64,000 nt of DNA from Diadophis punctatus similis (Eukaryota; Chordata; Lepidosauria; Squamata; Dipsadidae), in NCBI GenBank assembly GCA_023053685.1, contig JALIGW010000002.1:168756430-168820429 (forward strand), given 5' to 3'. Both the position numbers and the translations under genes were made by a program. Each line of letters starts with the position of its first letter. Positions within the stretch are counted from its first letter, which is position 1. Below the pieces are notes generated by a model. It made no database searches and was not told where the DNA came from. It was given only the letters and a program-made list of their open reading frames with translations. Shown here piece by piece: positions 41,193 to 64,000 of the stretch.

Positions 41193-41636
41193 TTAAGCAA
41201 CATTTTAAAATGTTCTTATCGAGAGGAAATTGTTTGCTTGATTATGCTTTTTTATGTAAAGTAATACATTTATTTCAGTTGTACATCCTCTCCTCCCCCC
41301 CAACAGATACCGGAACCGTTTTAAAGACAATCTTAGAACATCCTAACAATCTAGTGATTAAACTGTATTCTATTGCACTCAGGATCACCTTTAAGGAACA
41401 TGTTTTTTAAAACGGGAAGAGCTGTCTGTAACTGATCAAGAAAAAGAACTTGGGCCTAATGGATAGTTTCATAAAGATGTCAATTCACAGTTCCTCATCT
41501 GAGAAAAAAAGCACATCCCATGCTAGGGATCATTAACAGAGGGACTGAAAATAAATCTGGCAATAATGCATACTGTAATACCTTTTCACAAATGCTATGG
41601 TTATATCTGCATCTGAAATACTGTAGATTATGGCTA

Positions 41637-41811
41637 TCCAACCTTTTGGTCTGCTTGGGCCTCATTGAGTGAAAAGGAATTGTTTTGGGTCACATGTAAA
41701 ATATATAATATAGTTTATATATATAAATCATGTAATAAAGTTAAAAGGCCGCATTACTAGCTATCTAGGGCTGCATGTGGCCCATAGGCTGTGGATTGGA
41801 CAGGCCTGCTG
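41637..41811. mobile_element. hAT-like MITE
   Basis: Left GGCTATCCAACCTTTTGG, right GTGGATTGGACAGGCCTGCTG, roughly inverse. Shares GGGCCTCATTGAGTG-AAAAGGAATTG and CATGTGGCCCATAG with the copy at 51998-52192. Confidence 0.6.
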
Positions 41812-41934
41812 TGGGTGGTTCTGTTCACATTTAATTTTTTAAAAATGTGATCAAGATCTGCTGGAAAAAAGTGCAGAAGATAACCAAAATTATCAGGGGC
41901 TCAAACACTTTCCTTATAAGCAAATATTAGAATA

Positions 41935-42410
41935 TTGGAAAATTTTAGCTTAGGAAGAAGGGGGAATGATTGAGGTGTACAAAATCATTCGTGGCAGGGA
42001 GAATTGTTTTCTCTTTTTTGTCAAGTCACTAAAACCAAGAGCCATCCTTTGAAGTTGATTGGAAGAAGATTAAGAACAGATAAAAGAAACCAATTCTTCT
42101 TCTAAGCAGATAATTCACCTAAGGCATTTATTACTGCAAGAAACAGACTAAATTGGGTTAATGGTTTTAAAGAAGGATTGGATATATTCATGGAGGACAA
42201 AACTATCAAGTGCTATCAATTTTGAAGGCTCAAATGTTCCCTCCCGTCTCAGGGCAGCATGTGTTCAAGGGGGAACAAAAGCAGGAGAGAGATATTTATC
42301 TTCTGCTCAAGAGTACCTTAGAAGTATCACATGCTGGACTAAGATGGGCCTTGGTCTGAACCAGCAAGATATTCTCAATAGTTCTATGTTAAGTGAAGGA
42401 TCAAAAGATA
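41935..42410 (+). repeat. Ancient LINE 3' region (L2/CR1-like)
   Basis: A worn copy of a widespread tetrapod repeat: AAAATCATTCGTGGCAGGGA, GAAGTTGATTGGAAGAAGAT, GGATTGGATATATTCATGGA, CATGCTGGACTAAGATGGGC and CCTTGGTCTGAACCAGCAAG in order. The 92-codon frame near 42161 is this repeat. Confidence 0.7.
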
Positions 42411-43720
42411 AAAATCAACTTTGAGTCAAAGCCTATTCCTAGTCACTTCATAAATTTAGGCAAATTAGAACACTGCAGTTTAGGGAGTTATCACTACAGA
42501 CTACTATTAGTACAACATGAAGGACTTTTTGCAGTTGGGGGCTGAATTTTCAATATTTTTTTTCTGGTGAGGATCTACTGGAAATGACAGTAACATGAAA
42601 GTAATTGAGAAGCAAGGCTGTTTTGAGGTATGGGCCAGTGTGCAAAATAGGTGCATTAGACGAAGTCTACAAACTAAACACAAGCTCTAAAGCACGATCT
42701 GGAAGTGCTAAAGGTATGCAACCCACAAGTTGTCCATTCTGTACAGTAAGCGACAATGCTGATTTATCCCTAGATTTAGAAAATATTGAATTTAGATGCA
42801 GTGTACACCTGTGACTGGCCCAAGCGCTGCTTGTTTTATTAAACTCCTGAAGTGGAGATCAATCCTTGGTGACTAAGGGCCATCTTGGCAACAACAAAAT
42901 GGTTTGCTATTCAACTGAAGGATTTTTTTTACTTTCCAGGCTAACCTAGAGCCCTGAAGCTTGTTGGTGTTTGCCCACTCATGTATTAACTAGGTTCAAT
43001 TCTAATTTGTTTGAGACCAGCTAAGGTTGACTAGATGTTGCCCCCTGTGGAGGCGGAATGCTGCTTATCAATGTCTTTATTCACCACTGTTACATTTGGC
43101 TGCACATAGCTGATCTCATATAAAACCTTTCTACCTGCTGTTGGATTTATCTCAGGTGGACAGCAGGTGCATTGGAGATTCTTAAGTGATTTTGTCTGCT
43201 CACCTGGCCCAATTTTAAAAAATGGAAATATAGAAAAAATATCTAAGGGCCCTAATCAAAATATCTAATTAAATAGCCATATGTAGCTTGAGCCATTGGT
43301 GTTCAAAAGAATACATCTGCATTCTGCTAAATACCAGATTTATTTGAATTGCACTATTTGTTATCAACCAGCTTTATTAAGCATGTAGGATTAGTGTAAC
43401 ATTACAACTGCTGTTGAATCTCTTAGAAAAGTTCTAATTATTCCAGATTAGAATGCTGGTGCCAACATTAATAATTTGAGTCTAAAATGCTATCAATATG
43501 CTGTACAATATATCACTAGAAGCAATACTAAGGACAAAGGGACTAGTTCATCAGTCTGAATTTACATACCAGTAAACTAAAATTGGGTTCATAGTGATTA
43601 TGAAATCCTGGTCATCATAAAAGCAGCCATTCTCCCTTCAATGAATAATAGGTGGATGTTCATTGCTTAATAACTTGCAGTTGCATAAGTAAATTATGTC
43701 TAGTGGATGTTTGAGTGACA
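42411..43720. other. Intergenic, no gene recognised
   Basis: No credible exon. A possible repeat fragment at 43021-43170 (GTTGCCCCCTGTGGAGGCGG) cannot be named. Confidence 0.5.
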
Positions 43721-43728
43721 TACTAGAA

Positions 43729-43862
43729 CAGGGGTGTCAAACTGGTGGCCCGTGGACTGGATGCGTCACACACAGGACACATCCACTCCAGCTCCACAAA
43801 GGGAAAAAGCGTTGCAAAACATCACGTGATGGCAACGTGACGCCGCGAGTTTGATACCCATG
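43729..43862. mobile_element. hAT MITE, 134 bp, perfect 8-bp TSD
   Basis: Ends CAGGGGTGTCAAACT and AGTTTGATACCCATG are inverse. Flanked by TACTAGAA at 43721-43728 and 43863-43870. CpG-bearing interior. Confidence 0.9.
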
Positions 43863-43870
43863 TACTAGAA

Positions 43871-46800
43871 ACTTTGTATTAGTGTATTTGCTTTGTGATG
43901 TCATCAATTTGCAATCTGGTTGAGTGAAGAACATGCAGGAATGAATAAGAGATGAGGCTGATCTCTCACAAGAAAAATGGGCCATTCCAGTTTAAAAATG
44001 TTGCATAGTTTTTCATTATAAATATACAGTATACTGCTAAAACAGCCTTTCCTCCAAAATATCAATGAGGTTATATAAGTAAAATTTAAAGCTTCACTCG
44101 GGCCATATAATATTTTGGGGGAAATTAAAAAAAACCCTGAACTGAAACATGAATTTATTTTATATGAAAGAGAAGCAGAAAACCCTTTACAAAGGTTTTT
44201 ATGGCACATTGCTGGTAAGAATAACAAAATCCCCTTAAAAAAAAAATTAAATTATTAGTGCATATATCAGAAAATAGCTTCAGTTTTCTTGGAATGAATC
44301 AAATCAACTTGAAAAAATAATCTTTGGTTTTCATTGTGTGGAAAGCACAAACTAGTGATCTATATGTAAATAAACTTATATGAAATGAATGTAAATTTTA
44401 GAAGAATACACTATTTTTGCATGAAATCGAGGAATTTAACAGATGTGCTGATGTCTCATGGAAAATATTATACAGATGGCTCATACTGTAGTTGCACATT
44501 AGTTTGCTTTCTTTACATTCCTCTCACCCAGTTTTAATTGAACTTGCACTAAAGGTAGAACTGCTGTTGCTTGGTAGAATTTACCTTAAGGCTACATGCC
44601 TCTAAATGACAGTATGCCAGCATGCTAACTTCATTTAATGTGCCATCCTTTAATTTGAACTTTCCACAATGTGGATCCGGAACAGCTAACTAGTAGAAAC
44701 ATCATACTTTGCTTGATGCCCTTTTATAAACCAAAATATCCTTTTATTCATTGGGAATGTTCCTCAGTAGAAAGAAACAATGCTTTAAAAAAATATTTTT
44801 TTACCTTCAGAGTTACTGGTAACAAAGGTAGAAGGAAGCAAACTTTTTGTCATTTTGGTTGTGTTCAGTACTCGAGCAAGCAAACATGCTGTAAAGCCTA
44901 ATTTTAAAAAGTTAAATCAATTTAATTTTCACTCCGTCCTGCTAAGTACTTCATGTGCCACAGGAAATCAGATGAAACAATACTGTCATTCCCCAAACTT
45001 AATCTTCTGCAGATGTGGTGGTGCTATGGTTCCCAGAAATCTTCAGCTGTATGTTAGCTGGAGAATTCTAGGTGTTAAATTCCTAACACATCTAAAGGAG
45101 ATGAGGCTGCACTAGTGTTGTATCAGTCCACACTAGAAAAAGTTGCAAAGTATAGCTTCTAGACAATTATAACAATTCCTATTAAAAATAAACAGGTAAG
45201 CAAATGCACCAAATATCCAAAATAAAAATATATATTGATCAATAATACTCAAGTCAATACTGAAGGAAAGGAATTCCTTTCTAATGATTATTTCTGCAAG
45301 AGAGAGAGGATTGAGCATATTCATTCTATTTTTCCTAATTTGCTAGACAGGTTAAGCAAAATAGTAAAGCAGAAAAGATTAAAAGTAGTTTCTACCAAGA
45401 GGAAAGGAGACTTCATTCCTTAAGTAAGCATACTTACTTAATATACTTAATACTGCATGAGCATATATCTTGATTTATGCTCATTTCCACATCAAGGATG
45501 CTAAAAAAAAACTCAGCTCACCCTTCTAACCTAAACCAAGGTATTCATGCCTGCTGTTACTGTTGAAGAATTTTGCTTAACTATTTCCCCCCCAAATAAA
45601 TTAATACATTTTGCTGTTCTACTGAAGGCAAACATAAAATGCAATTTTAAAATAGGCAACTTCAAAACAGTTGCAAAAGTAGTTCTGATTTTGTAGAAGC
45701 AGTTAATAATTAAATTAAAAATCTATCCCTGAATAAATCAGTTAGGAAACCAGTCCAAGGAATCGAAGGGATTTGGCATCTATTGGCTTCAACATTACTT
45801 CCAGAATTCTCCATTTCAGTCTCTACTAGCAGAATTGCCACCTGTAAACATGTCATGTTCTTGAACATTTGCACCGTTAGGGTTTTCAGGGCTAATCTTC
45901 TGTCCTTCCATGATAGCATCTTTCTATTATGGGTGATGCAGCAGCTCTTCCAATCTGTCCAAAGGAAGCTCAGTTGGATTCCATTTTCTGGATTTGGGAT
46001 TAGTCTCAACATCCTGAAGCCAAATAATGCAACTATTACGTTGGGCAACAACTTCAGGGCATCATAAAAATGTTAATGTCTTTTTTTTTTGCATTATATT
46101 CAAGTAGAAATTCTATCCCCTTTTACCAGAGCGTATGTCCTACTGAACGCATTCTAGTTTACTTCTGAATAGACACAGAGCTGTTGCATCATTAAAATGT
46201 GAAAATAAGAAGACATTAAACAAATAGCAGCTTTAGTGTCTCCAGTTTTAAGAGAGAACAAAGTTAATGCTGCCTAGGGCGTGTTTAGAAAAGAGACATT
46301 TCAGCACATACAACTTTTAATCTTGCATGAGGATCCGAATCTACCAAAATGACCTCTTCCTGAGAAACACTAAACAGCATAAAGTCCTGTGCTCTTCTGC
46401 ACTGAGTTATACACCCTGGTTGTAAGCAAGAAAACCAGGAAGAAAAATAATTCATTAGTTGTTTTCCAGTTATATTTTTTCTGTGAGATAACAGCACCTC
46501 ACCATACTTTTCTATCATGCAACAGGACAACATATCTGCATTGAAATAAACTGCAAGTAAATCAGCCATTTATTTATATATTATTTATTCTATTTTCAAC
46601 AAAAAGTGAAGATTAAAAATGTCAATGATCAATTAAAATATCTGTAATTAATCAGTTTTTGTTTCAATTTTGGGATATCCGCATGTACTATACACTTAAA
46701 ATGCAAAGGGGAAGATGCAGACTTTTATTTTGTAAAAAAATGTCAAGTTTATCAAATTTGTTAATATTCCTCTTGACTGACAAATAAAATATTTTTTAAA

Positions 46801-47563
46801 ATTCTGTTTTATTCCAATAATCTGTCTATGGACTCAATAATGAATTGTTCAGAAATGAATGCCTATTTTAAAATGTGTGGACTTTTCTTTTTTTTAAATA
46901 TCCACAAGTACACTTTGGAGGTGAACTCGGTGAACTCATATTCCAATATTGAAAATGAAGACATTTTTTGAGCTTCTCCATAGTTTGACAGTATTACCAA
47001 CCAAAAAGACGGTATTATAAAAATGTATAGCTTTTTTTCAAATGTCTTTAAAATAACAAAGTTGAAAGAACTGTTCTGCTTATGTTCTCCCTTGGTGTCT
47101 GTCAATACTGTATTCAGATGACACAGAATGTTACCTTTTGGTTACATGTAAGGAGAAATACTGTAAGGAAAACCCTTAATAATGCAAAGGCTAAGGAGTC
47201 ATATGATCTGTCAGACCTCAGCTCTTCAAATTTTAATAGAGCAAAAAAAACCAAACACCTGCACTTTTAATTTATTTCCGTTCTTATAGAATGAATCTGG
47301 GTTCTATGGGAACTCAAGAGACTCTCTGAACTTAAAGCCTTTATTGACATACCGTATATATTTGCAAATAAGCCCATCCATGAAAAAGCCAACCCTCAAA
47401 TTTTTAACCACAAAAATGTGCCACCCATTGATAAGACAAGCCTTGGGTTCTTTTGTACGTTTTTTTTCAATATATTCTGAAGTACTTCATTTGTTTTTAT
47501 ATTTTGTATCAATAAATGTTTTACAGAACAGATTCTGTTTTAAATTTTCCTAATTGGCTTATC
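43871..47563. other. Intergenic, no gene recognised
   Basis: AT-rich DNA with scattered short open frames that lack splice context or recognisable protein features. 45011-45110 may be a worn foldback MITE (GGAGAATTCTAGGTGTTAAA). I see no other structure. Confidence 0.5.
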
Positions 47564-47571
47564 CCCTACAT

Positions 47572-47701
47572 CATGGATGTCAAACTCACGTCATCACGGT
47601 GGTGTCATGTGATGTATTGGGACTTTTTTTTCCCTTTGCTAAATCGGGCGTGGGCAGCGCGTGATGCCTCCGGCCCGCGGGCTGGGAGTTTGACAGCCCT
47701 G
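47572..47701. mobile_element. hAT MITE, 130 bp, perfect 8-bp TSD
   Basis: Same family as 43729-43862: left CATGGATGTCAAACTC, right GAGTTTGACAGCCCTG. Flanked by CCCTACAT at 47564-47571 and 47702-47709. Confidence 0.9.
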
Positions 47702-47974
47702 CCCTACATGGTGCATTTTTCAGCAGCTCCCATATTCATGTGTTGCCCCTCAGACCTTCACTAACGCAAATCCTAATTGGAAAACTGACCAGGCATTAGC
47801 TTAAGGAATGGAAATTGCCTTGCCTGACACAGAATGACTCAAGAACTGGTGTAGCCCAGAATCCCCTTTTTATTCCTAAAAGTCATTATAACATGATATA
47901 TGTGATATGACATGATATGATAAATATATGATATACATAACATAACATATAATATAATATAATATAGTATAATA

Positions 47975-49085
47975 CGGTGCAGTGGCCTAGTTAAGACACT
48001 GGGATTGTTGACTGAAAGGTTGGCAGTTTGAGACCTAGAGTACTGCATGATGAGGTGAGTATCCGTTCCTGCCCCAGCTTCTGCCAACTAGTAGTTAGAA
48101 ACAAAATGCAAATAGATAAATATGTATCATTTCTGTGGGAAGGTAACAGCATTTTTTTTTATTGAAAAGTTTTATAAGTAGTACAAATACATTTTCCCCC
48201 TTTCCCCTTTCCCCCCCCACCCCTCCCTAGACTTCCCAGAACAAACACAGGGTATAGTATTCTAGTACATAAAACTAGAATATGCTAACAAATTGTTGAC
48301 TTCAAAATCTCTCTAAATCTTTAACTCCTTATAACTCGAAACCCTTTAAACTTAAACTAAGAATTAAAAATACTTCATTCATAAGCTATTTGAATCTTCT
48401 TGGTCTGGTACTTGTTTTGAATATAGTCAATCCATCTTCTCCATTCCAATATATATCTTTCGCTTGAGTGGTCTTTAAGATATGATGAAATTTTTGCCAT
48501 CTCTGCCAAATGCACGACTTTTAGTGTCCATTCCTCAATGGTAGGTGGGTCTTCCTTCTTCCAATACTGTGCCACCAGCAGCCTGGCAGCTGTTATTAAA
48601 CTCAAAACCAATTTAGTCTCTATTACAGTACAGTCCGTAATTATTCCCAGCAAAAAAACCCTGTGGTGTAAATTTAATCTTTTTCTTTAAAATATTTTGA
48701 ATAATCCACCATATTTTTATCCAAAAAGCCTTGGTTTTTTTACATGTCCACCATATATGGAAATATGTAGCATCTTCACACTCGCATCGCCAACACTTGG
48801 GTTGTAAGTTTGGATACATACAGGCTAGTTTTTTTGGATCTAAATGCCATCTATAAACCATTTTATAAAAGTTCTCTCTTAAGTTTTGAGCTTGCGTAAA
48901 TCTTACATTTCTAACCTATATCTTTGGAAGGTAGGTAACAGCATTTCGTGCACCTTGGCATATGGTCATGCCAGCCACATGATCATGGAAATGTCTTTGG
49001 ATAATGTTTTGCTCTCTGAGCTCAGAAATGGAGATGACCATCGCCCCCTAGAGCTGGACACAATTGGGCAGGGGAAACCTATAAT
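47975..49085 (+). repeat. tRNA-derived SINE split by an L1 insertion
   Basis: Head GTGGCCTAGTTAAGACACTG with B-box-like GGTTGGCAGTTTGAGACC, running to CATTTCTGTGGGAAGGTAAC. After the L1 it resumes with AACAGCATTTCGTGCACCTT and ends GAAATGGAGATGACCATCGC and CCCCTAGAGCTGGACACAAT. The same family occurs reversed at 61215-61530. Confidence 0.85.
48155..48932 (-). mobile_element. L1 LINE, 5'-truncated, ORF2 C-terminus plus 3' UTR
   Basis: Target duplication AGGTAACAGCATTT at 48141-48154 and 48933-48946. The minus-strand frames 48861-48613 (YRWHLDPKKLACMYPNLQPK, CWRCECEDATYFHIWWTCKK) and 48653-48375 (LITAARLLVAQYWKKEDPPT, LEWRRWIDYIQNKYQTKKIQ) overlap in different frames, so there is one frameshift. 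The 3' UTR is G-rich (read as CCCCCTTTCCCC on +) and matches the tail of the element at 21840-24470. Confidence 0.95.
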
Positions 49086-49539
49086 GGCATATCATACTAT
49101 CATATAATATCACATATATTACATATCATATCTCAATTTTATATAATATATATAAACCAAATCTTTTAACAAGATTCTGGCTTTTGTCTGCTGCATGCAT
49201 ACAATTAAAACACAAATGTGTCTTGTCAATCCGACAAAAGCGTCTCCTTTAGTGACAGTAGGAGTATAAAGAAATACAGAGTCTTCCGTATTTAAAAAGC
49301 CAGAAAATTCTACGTTAGGTTGTTATATTATACGGTAGGAGTTGGCGGAAATACACTCTTCAAACTCTTTAACACTCCTCTTAATTCGCAGAAATTAATC
49401 CCCCTTTGGAAGGATAATGGTATCTGCCACCGAACGCATCTACAAAGTATCACATTAAGAATCGAGAAGCACGACAAAGCACGCACGTGTAAAGTCAATC
49501 AAATATCGGCAGCCGGGCTTTTTATTCGATCGAAGCCAT

Positions 49540-49910
49540 TCTGCTCATTAGACGTCCAGCCGCGGCGGTTCACGAGCTGAACAAATGAGGCGAAGGAAGG
49601 AGTGCGTTGAGGACTCCGATAGGATCATTGGATTCATTCCTGAGCGGTGATTGGATGAAAGCAGCTGCCTATCAAAATGCCGAAATGTCCTCACACCACC
49701 ACCACCACCACCACCACGGGAGCGGACCGTCAGTCTGTTATTAAGGAAGCTAAAGAAGCGGGCGGAGAGGCTGACGGCGGATTGTGTTGTGTGGGGACCG
49801 TTTGTGGCCATAGGAGGTCTCGAACACGAGGTTCTCGTCCTTTCGCTAATATTTTCCAGAGTTATATTTTGGGGATAGCTTTCGCTGCCCTTCCCTAAAA
49901 TCAGGCGGTC
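49540..49910 (+). promoter_or_regulatory. CpG-rich putative promoter of the downstream gene
   Basis: CpG dinucleotides are dense here (GACGTCCAGCCGCGGCGG, GAGCGGACCG, GCTGACGGCGG), against a CpG-poor surround. There is a GC box GGGCGG at 49760-49765 and a (CCA)n run at 49696-49715. It lies about 0.9 kb upstream of the first coding exon. I could not identify the donor of a non-coding first exon, so the start site is not placed. Confidence 0.5.
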
Positions 49911-50633
49911 ACGTTTGTTCACCTGCATCACCTGTTTCATCTCAGCTTGGGCCCAATCTTTAAAGTCGGACCTGGATTTATAATTGCATCCAAGCATCTT
50001 CATTTCTCCCACACCTTCATCTCTTCTGCTGATTCTTGGCTGTTCTGCTTTTCTCCCTATAATTGGCTAAATGCGCACTTCAGTTCTTGAATCGTTTCCT
50101 GAGAGAGTCCTGGAAGTAGCATATGTTAATGCAAACCTAATTATACCTTTTTGAGTTACCTGTATACCCAATATTCCTCTAGAAAATACATTTTGGGCAC
50201 TTTCTCTTGGAGGACAATTGGTATTTGACTTCATTGTAGAAATAATAGATTTGGAGTTAGTTGCTGCAGTTCCTGGACAGCATAACAGAGTTAGTTGGAA
50301 GGGACAGTGGAAGTTTTTCAGACCAACTCCCTGCTCAAGAAAGTCCTAGTCAAATCCTGATTTCTCTTTTTTAGGGCACATTAAGTTATATTACTGCTTT
50401 ATTCTCTGAAATGATATCCTTATGTTCTTTTTTTGTGTCAAGGTTTGTTGTACCTTGGTTCCTGTTTTCATGAGCCATTGTGGCTTGGGCAGAGCAAGTT
50501 TTGTCAACCAGTATGTCTGAAGATCATTAGGCTTCAGAAAGATGCCTTGGGCTTATATTTGACTTAGATCTTGTCTTATTTTCTTTTCCTTTTAGACAGA
50601 AGTTCTGAAGGAAGAAAAGCAGACAAAAAGAGG

Positions 50634-63070
<12,437 letters not shown>

Positions 63071-63527
63071 GTAAAAAAAAAAGTTTCTTTACTATGTGTA
63101 AGGTACCTAATAGAATTTTTTTCTCTATTACTGAGGTAGGATTATGTCAACAGCCTATTTATAGTGGTTCCTTTAAATGCTCTCTTAATCATATGTTATA
63201 AAACCTTTACTACAGCTGGATTGCAATCCTGGCACTGAAAATATCGTAACTAAAATAGTTCCCTTCTCATCCTCTGCATTGCTTTGCTGTCATTCATGGA
63301 ATTTGTTTACATGCCCTATAATAATTTGGTATCATATTTTCTCACAAGACTGATCAGGGATTTAAAAATGTATGTCTCAGTTTAACTACCAGTAATTTTG
63401 GCTTGTTTGGGCGCCTAGAGTTACTACCCTATCTAAAAATGTGAACATTTAAAATTAATTGTAAAATAAACTATGAATGAAGAACGGAGGTTATAACCGT
63501 GTGTGTGCGTGCGTGCGTGCGTGTGTG

Positions 63528-63675
63528 TGAACTCAAGGCAGTGAATATACCTAATCAAAAGATTGACCAGCTCAAAATCATCCAGCCAGCTTTCCCGCCT
63601 AACCTAAGGGAGGTCTAGAACTCTGTCTCCTGGCTTCTAGGCCAGCGTCTTAACTGCTACAGCAAACTGGATCTT
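63528..63675 (-). repeat. tRNA-derived SINE, minus strand
   Basis: TCATCCAGCCAGCTTTCCCG, GGTCTAGAACTCTGTCTCCT and TTCTAGGCCAGCGTCTTAAC reverse the SINE head. Preceded by a GTGC/GTGT repeat at 63498-63529. Confidence 0.65.
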
Positions 63676-63952
63676 CATAGCAGCTGTTACAATTTGTTAT
63701 GGAAGTTGTACCTTTTTGTGGAATTGCATGGCTGTTTTCTGAAGAACGTTTCAACTCTGAAGCTCTAAAATTGGTTGCAGTCAATTTAATAAATGTTCAT
63801 CCCAGATTTTCAGGGAGATCTTATTAAGGAGAATATTCAAAGCAGCCTTCTATACTGTACTCAGATTTGGCTGATCTTTGATCATAATAAAATGAACTGA
63901 ATTCAGTTCATTAATTTGTTGAGAACTCTTTCCATTCTCTTTGAACGGTCAT

Positions 63953-63954
63953 GC

Positions 63955-64000
<46 letters not shown>
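63953..64000. repeat. (GTCT)n microsatellite at window end
   Basis: Pure GTCT repeats running to the last base; length beyond the window unknown. Confidence 0.98.

Noticed and set aside
49548..50012. 154-codon minus-strand frame with a poly-Gly run
   Set aside because: The Gly run is the (CCA)n repeat read in reverse. The frame lies in the CpG-rich putative promoter and has no family resemblance.

Overview
The window is nuclear DNA from a squamate reptile, most likely a snake. It is AT-rich and intron-dominated. It carries CR1, L1 and RTE-type LINE fragments, tRNA-derived SINEs whose tails read GCTATTGCTATT, several hAT-like MITE families and long simple repeats. The snake call rests on this repeat mixture and on protein similarity remembered from the families. 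No database search was possible.

From position 1 to 38732 the + strand carries the 3' five-sixths of one vertebrate gene, a long-chain acyl-CoA synthetase that I identify as ACSL6. I placed 19 exons with consensus splice sites and matching phases. Together they encode about 596 residues, ending at a TGA at 38730-38732. The first exon is cut by the window edge, and the N-terminal ~100 residues, including the membrane anchor, lie upstream. Two neighbouring 78-nt exons (11583-11660 and 11722-11799) encode the alternative F-type and Y-type fatty-acid gate segments, separated by only 61 nt.

From about 38733 to 49500 lie the ACSL6 3' UTR and intergenic DNA. A CpG-rich stretch at about 49540-49910 looks like a promoter. 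A second + strand gene follows, with eight coding exons between 50634 and 63070, and runs out of the window. By gene order (ACSL6 then MEIKIN in the same direction in mammals) and by an N-terminal W-x-x-L-R-x-Y-x-R-K pattern, I call it MEIKIN, the meiosis-specific kinetochore factor, with moderate confidence.

The introns and intergenic DNA are a dense, layered record of mobile elements. The clearest items are: an L1-type element with target-site duplications (TSDs), an intact ORF1 and a decayed ORF2 stub (21840-24470); three 5'-truncated L1 copies on the minus strand, each with a TSD (33027-35254, 48155-48932, 53606-54397); a CR1 copy inside a SINE (12328-13134); a foldback MITE inside a SINE (20607-20741); a solo LTR inside one arm of an inverted repeat that itself lies in a hAT-like element (14489-17178); and a 1.3-kb terminal-inverted-repeat (TIR) element with three copies of an internal ~90-bp repeat in +/-/+ order (4130-5469). 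There are no prokaryotic features, CRISPR arrays or credible independent RNA genes.
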